A DNA stretch of 8,774 nt from contig JARGGF010000124.1 of NCBI GenBank assembly GCA_029210905.1, forward strand, positions 1 to 8,774. Reading direction: 5' to 3'. The notes below the pieces were generated by a model. The model did not search any database. It saw only the letters and a program-made list of their open reading frames with translations, and had not been told where the DNA came from. This DNA comes from Bacteroidales bacterium. GTDB lineage: Bacteria; Bacteroidota; Bacteroidia; Bacteroidales; NBLH01. Within the stretch, counting starts at the first letter, position 1. Every line of letters begins with the position of its first letter. The translations under genes and the position numbers were made by a program. This document shows, piece by piece, positions 6,749 through 8,774 of this stretch.

Positions 6749-8488
6749 ATGTTAACACAAAAAAAACAAAATCAAACCGATGGGTTTTCAGAAAAAAGGA
6801 AACTGCGCCTGTGGCCGGGTATTATTATAGCTATATTGTTATGGCTGTTTAGATTTATTATTCCTGTGATTTCACCTGAGATGCTAAACATAGGCGTGTT
6901 TAGCGGGCTAATAGGCGGGTTGGCTATTTTTATCTGGTGGGCTTTTTTTAGCCGGGCAGGCAGACTTGAACGCTGGAGTGCCATTTTACTGATGGTTATA
7001 ACACTGATAGCAACCTATCTGATCATCGATAAATCAATTTCAACAGCCATGATGGGGCTTATGTTTTGGGTATATGCCATTCCAGTTCTTAGCATAGCTT
7101 TTGTGATATGGGCTATAGTAAGTCGCAATTTTAAAGACAGGCTCAGGCGAGTACTTATGGTTGCAACTATTCTTTTAAGTACTGGTTTTTGGGCGCTCCT
7201 TCGAACAAATGGCATGACAGGTGAAGCCCACAACGATTTTGAATATCGTTGGGCACCTACCCCCGAGGAACGACTCCTTTCCCAGGCAACAGACGAACCG
7301 ATGAAACTGCCTGCCAATATAGCTATGCAGGATACAGTAGTTGAATGGCCCGGTTTTCGGGGTTCAAATCGAGACGGCATTATAACAGGTGTAAAAATTG
7401 CAACGGACTGGACTACCTCGCCACCAGTTGAGCTTTGGCGCCAACCTGTCGGACCCGGATGTTCCTCTTTTGCAATTCAGCGCATGCTTGTATATACCCA
7501 AGAACAAAGAGGTGATGATGAAATGGTTACTTGTTATCATCTCAAAACAGGCCAACCAGTCTGGAGACACGCCGATAAAGCACGTTTCTGGGACTCGCAT
7601 GCAGGAGCCGGTCCACGTGCTACACCTACACTCAGTAATGGACGTGTTTATTCATTTGGAGCAACCGGATTACTGAATGTACTAAACTCTACTGATGGTG
7701 CTGTAGTTTGGTCGCGGAATGCGGCTTCGGATGCAAATGTAAAAATCCCGGACTGGGGATTTTGTGGTTCTCCACTGGTATTTAGTGATCTTGTTGTTGT
7801 TGCTGTAGCTGGCAAACTGGTGGCCTATGATATTGAAACAGGTACTCCGCGTTGGTTTGGGCCGGATGGTGGCGGAAGTTATAGTTCTCCACAGCTATTA
7901 ACTATAGACGGGGTAGAACAAATAGTGCTTTTAAATAGCGTTGGAGCTTCCGGTTTTAATCCAAATGATGGCAAACAGCTATGGAAATATCCATGGTCTG
8001 GCGAACCTATATTGCAACCTGCCCTGACTCAGGAGGGGTATCTAATGCTCGGAGCAGGCGATTTGGAACAAAACTTACGTTGTGTGGCAGTTAAACATAA
8101 AACAGGCGGTTGGAGTGCAGAAGAAAGTTGGACTACTGCTAATTTAAAACCATATTTTAACGATATTTTAATTCATAAGGGATATGCTTTCGGTTTTTAT
8201 GGACCACACATGGTCTGCATAGACGTAAAAGATGGTACACGTATGTGGAAAGGCAAAAGATATGCAGGATTTTCAATATTGCTGGCTGAACAGGATCTTA
8301 TAATTATGTTATCCGAGCGGGGGGAGATAGCACTGATAAAAGCCACTCCTGACAAATTTACGGAACTTGGAAGTTTTCAGGCAATAAAGGGAAAAACCTG
8401 GAGTCATCCGGTGTTGGTTGGCGACATAATATTAGTGCGTAACAGCCAGGAAATGGCAGCTTACCGATTAACAAAGTCAGCAGTATGA
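6749..8488 (+). CDS. Membrane-anchored PQQ-like beta-propeller repeat protein
   Basis: Product of 579 residues in two parts. Residues about 22-151 hold five predicted membrane helices (22-40, 46-67, 75-93, 100-124, 134-151), preceded by a short basic cytoplasmic start. From about residue 198 to the end is a beta-propeller of the PQQ-like/BamB-like kind. It opens with WPGFRGSNRDG (200-210), a common first-blade motif, followed by repeated blade-end motifs of the G-x-x-x-W type: GQPVWR (268-273), GAVVWS (317-322), GTPRWF (365-370), GKQLWK (408-413) and GTRMWK (496-501). The propeller is most likely periplasmic, anchored by the helices. Five helices before a propeller recall quinoprotein glucose dehydrogenase. 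This propeller is much shorter than that enzyme's, and I see no adjacent Cys-Cys pair like that in quinoprotein alcohol dehydrogenases, so enzymatic PQQ use is doubtful; scaffolding or binding is as likely. The ATG follows an A-rich leader, and the gene ends in a strong terminator, so it is probably a single-gene unit. Exact function unknown. Confidence 0.85.
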   Translation: MLTQKKQNQTDGFSEKRKLRLWPGIIIAILLWLFRFIIPVISPEMLNIGVFSGLIGGLAIFIWWAFFSRAGRLERWSAILLMVITLIATYLIIDKSISTAMMGLMFWVYAIPVLSIAFVIWAIVSRNFKDRLRRVLMVATILLSTGFWALLRTNGMTGEAHNDFEYRWAPTPEERLLSQATDEPMKLPANIAMQDTVVEWPGFRGSNRDGIITGVKIATDWTTSPPVELWRQPVGPGCSSFAIQRMLVYTQEQRGDDEMVTCYHLKTGQPVWRHADKARFWDSHAGAGPRATPTLSNGRVYSFGATGLLNVLNSTDGAVVWSRNAASDANVKIPDWGFCGSPLVFSDLVVVAVAGKLVAYDIETGTPRWFGPDGGGSYSSPQLLTIDGVEQIVLLNSVGASGFNPNDGKQLWKYPWSGEPILQPALTQEGYLMLGAGDLEQNLRCVAVKHKTGGWSAEESWTTANLKPYFNDILIHKGYAFGFYGPHMVCIDVKDGTRMWKGKRYAGFSILLAEQDLIIMLSERGEIALIKATPDKFTELGSFQAIKGKTWSHPVLVGDIILVRNSQEMAAYRLTKSAV

Positions 8489-8571
8489 AAATATTCTATT
8501 GGATCTTGTAAAACACAGATATTAATTAACAATTATAAAAGTTATTTTTTTCTCAGTCCAAATGCATTCAG

Positions 8572-8610
8572 GCAATTTCCCTAATTAAAAAAAGGAAGTT
8601 GCTTTTTTTT
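8572..8610 (+). terminator. Intrinsic terminator after the propeller gene
   Basis: GCAATTTCC (8572-8580) pairs with GGAAGTTGC (8594-8602) over nine base pairs including one G-U pair, around a 13-base A-rich loop, followed at once by eight T (8603-8610). This is the classic rho-independent form and lies about 80 bases past the stop codon. Confidence 0.85.
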
Positions 8611-8651
8611 AGATTGTTCAAATGAATCAGGTTGAAGAATTGACAAAATTC

Positions 8652-8683
8652 TTTGGAAGCTATAATAAAGAAATGTAATTTTA
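8652..8683 (+). promoter_or_regulatory. Possible promoter for the right-edge gene
   Basis: TTTG (8652-8655), a 20-base spacer and TAATTTTA (8676-8683) match the Bacteroidota -33/-7 pattern except for the last base of the -7 box. It lies between the terminator and the ATG at 8754 and would give a leader of roughly 60 bases. It is a candidate only. Confidence 0.3.
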
Positions 8684-8753
8684 GCCAATAAACGTAAGAA
8701 GAATTATGATTTTGAATATTTGATAAAAATTGCCCAATACCAACCTCTAAAAT

Positions 8754-8774
8754 ATGAAAAAACTAATACTTTAT
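8754..8774 (+). CDS. Start of a further gene, probably an exported protein (cut by window edge)
   Basis: ATG at 8754 opens seven codons, MKKLILY, before the window ends. The Lys-Lys start followed by hydrophobic residues is typical of a signal peptide or membrane anchor. It sits after an A-rich leader without a Shine-Dalgarno sequence, downstream of a terminator and a candidate promoter, which supports a real start. Nothing can be said of its family. Confidence 0.4.

Noticed and set aside
6643..6852. Plus-strand open frame of 69 codons overlapping the start of the propeller gene
   Set aside because: It begins at a non-ATG codon, has a low-complexity Lys/Asn/Phe-rich product, and its second half is the propeller gene read in another frame.
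6749..8488. Propeller protein as a true PQQ-dependent glucose dehydrogenase (gcd)
   Set aside because: The five membrane helices match, but the propeller is too short and the blade motifs look like BamB/PQQ-like repeat proteins.
8622..8678. Short ATG-to-stop frame of 18 codons between the terminator and the right-edge gene
   Set aside because: It overlaps the proposed promoter, has no recognisable leader, and its length is expected by chance in such DNA. A leader peptide cannot be excluded, but nothing supports one.

Overview
The window reads as an ordinary chromosomal stretch of a member of the Bacteroidota, probably a marine or anaerobic Bacteroidales/Marinilabiliales-type organism; the lineage is an inference. 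The clues are the AT-rich intergenic DNA, the absence of Shine-Dalgarno sequences with A-rich leaders before start codons, a -33/-7 promoter of the Bacteroidota kind (TTTG-N17-TAATTTTG) before the leftmost gene, and proteins of types common in that phylum (an alginate-export-type porin, a dihydrodiol-dehydrogenase-like Gfo/Idh/MocA oxidoreductase, a PQQ-like beta-propeller protein).

Layout. Positions 1-93 (minus) hold the first 31 codons of a probable TerB-like protein that runs off the left edge. Positions 336-2231 (minus) hold a complete acetyl-CoA synthetase gene (acs) followed by a strong inverted repeat. A roughly 300-base divergent spacer separates acs from a plus-strand run of three closely spaced genes: an outer-membrane porin (2538-3845), a methyl-accepting chemotaxis protein (3860-5392) and a Gfo/Idh/MocA oxidoreductase (5436-6395). 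The 14- and 43-base gaps, with no terminator between genes, suggest one operon. A 353-base non-coding stretch follows (6396-6748); it contains a compact 99-base nested inverted repeat that may be a miniature mobile element or a structured RNA. Then comes a membrane-anchored PQQ-like beta-propeller protein (6749-8488) ending in a textbook intrinsic terminator, and at the right edge the first seven codons of another plus-strand gene.

How the genes may work together. Acs activates acetate to acetyl-CoA. The porin, chemoreceptor and oxidoreductase are plausibly co-expressed, linking outer-membrane entry of a solute, sensing of a periplasmic ligand and NAD(P)-dependent conversion of a sugar-like or diol-like compound. 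This functional link is inferred from position only. Each protein belongs to a known family, and I see no clear case for a wholly new system. The items most worth a second look are the porin-chemoreceptor pairing, the nested inverted repeat at 6468-6566, and the five-helix membrane domain joined to a PQQ-like propeller.
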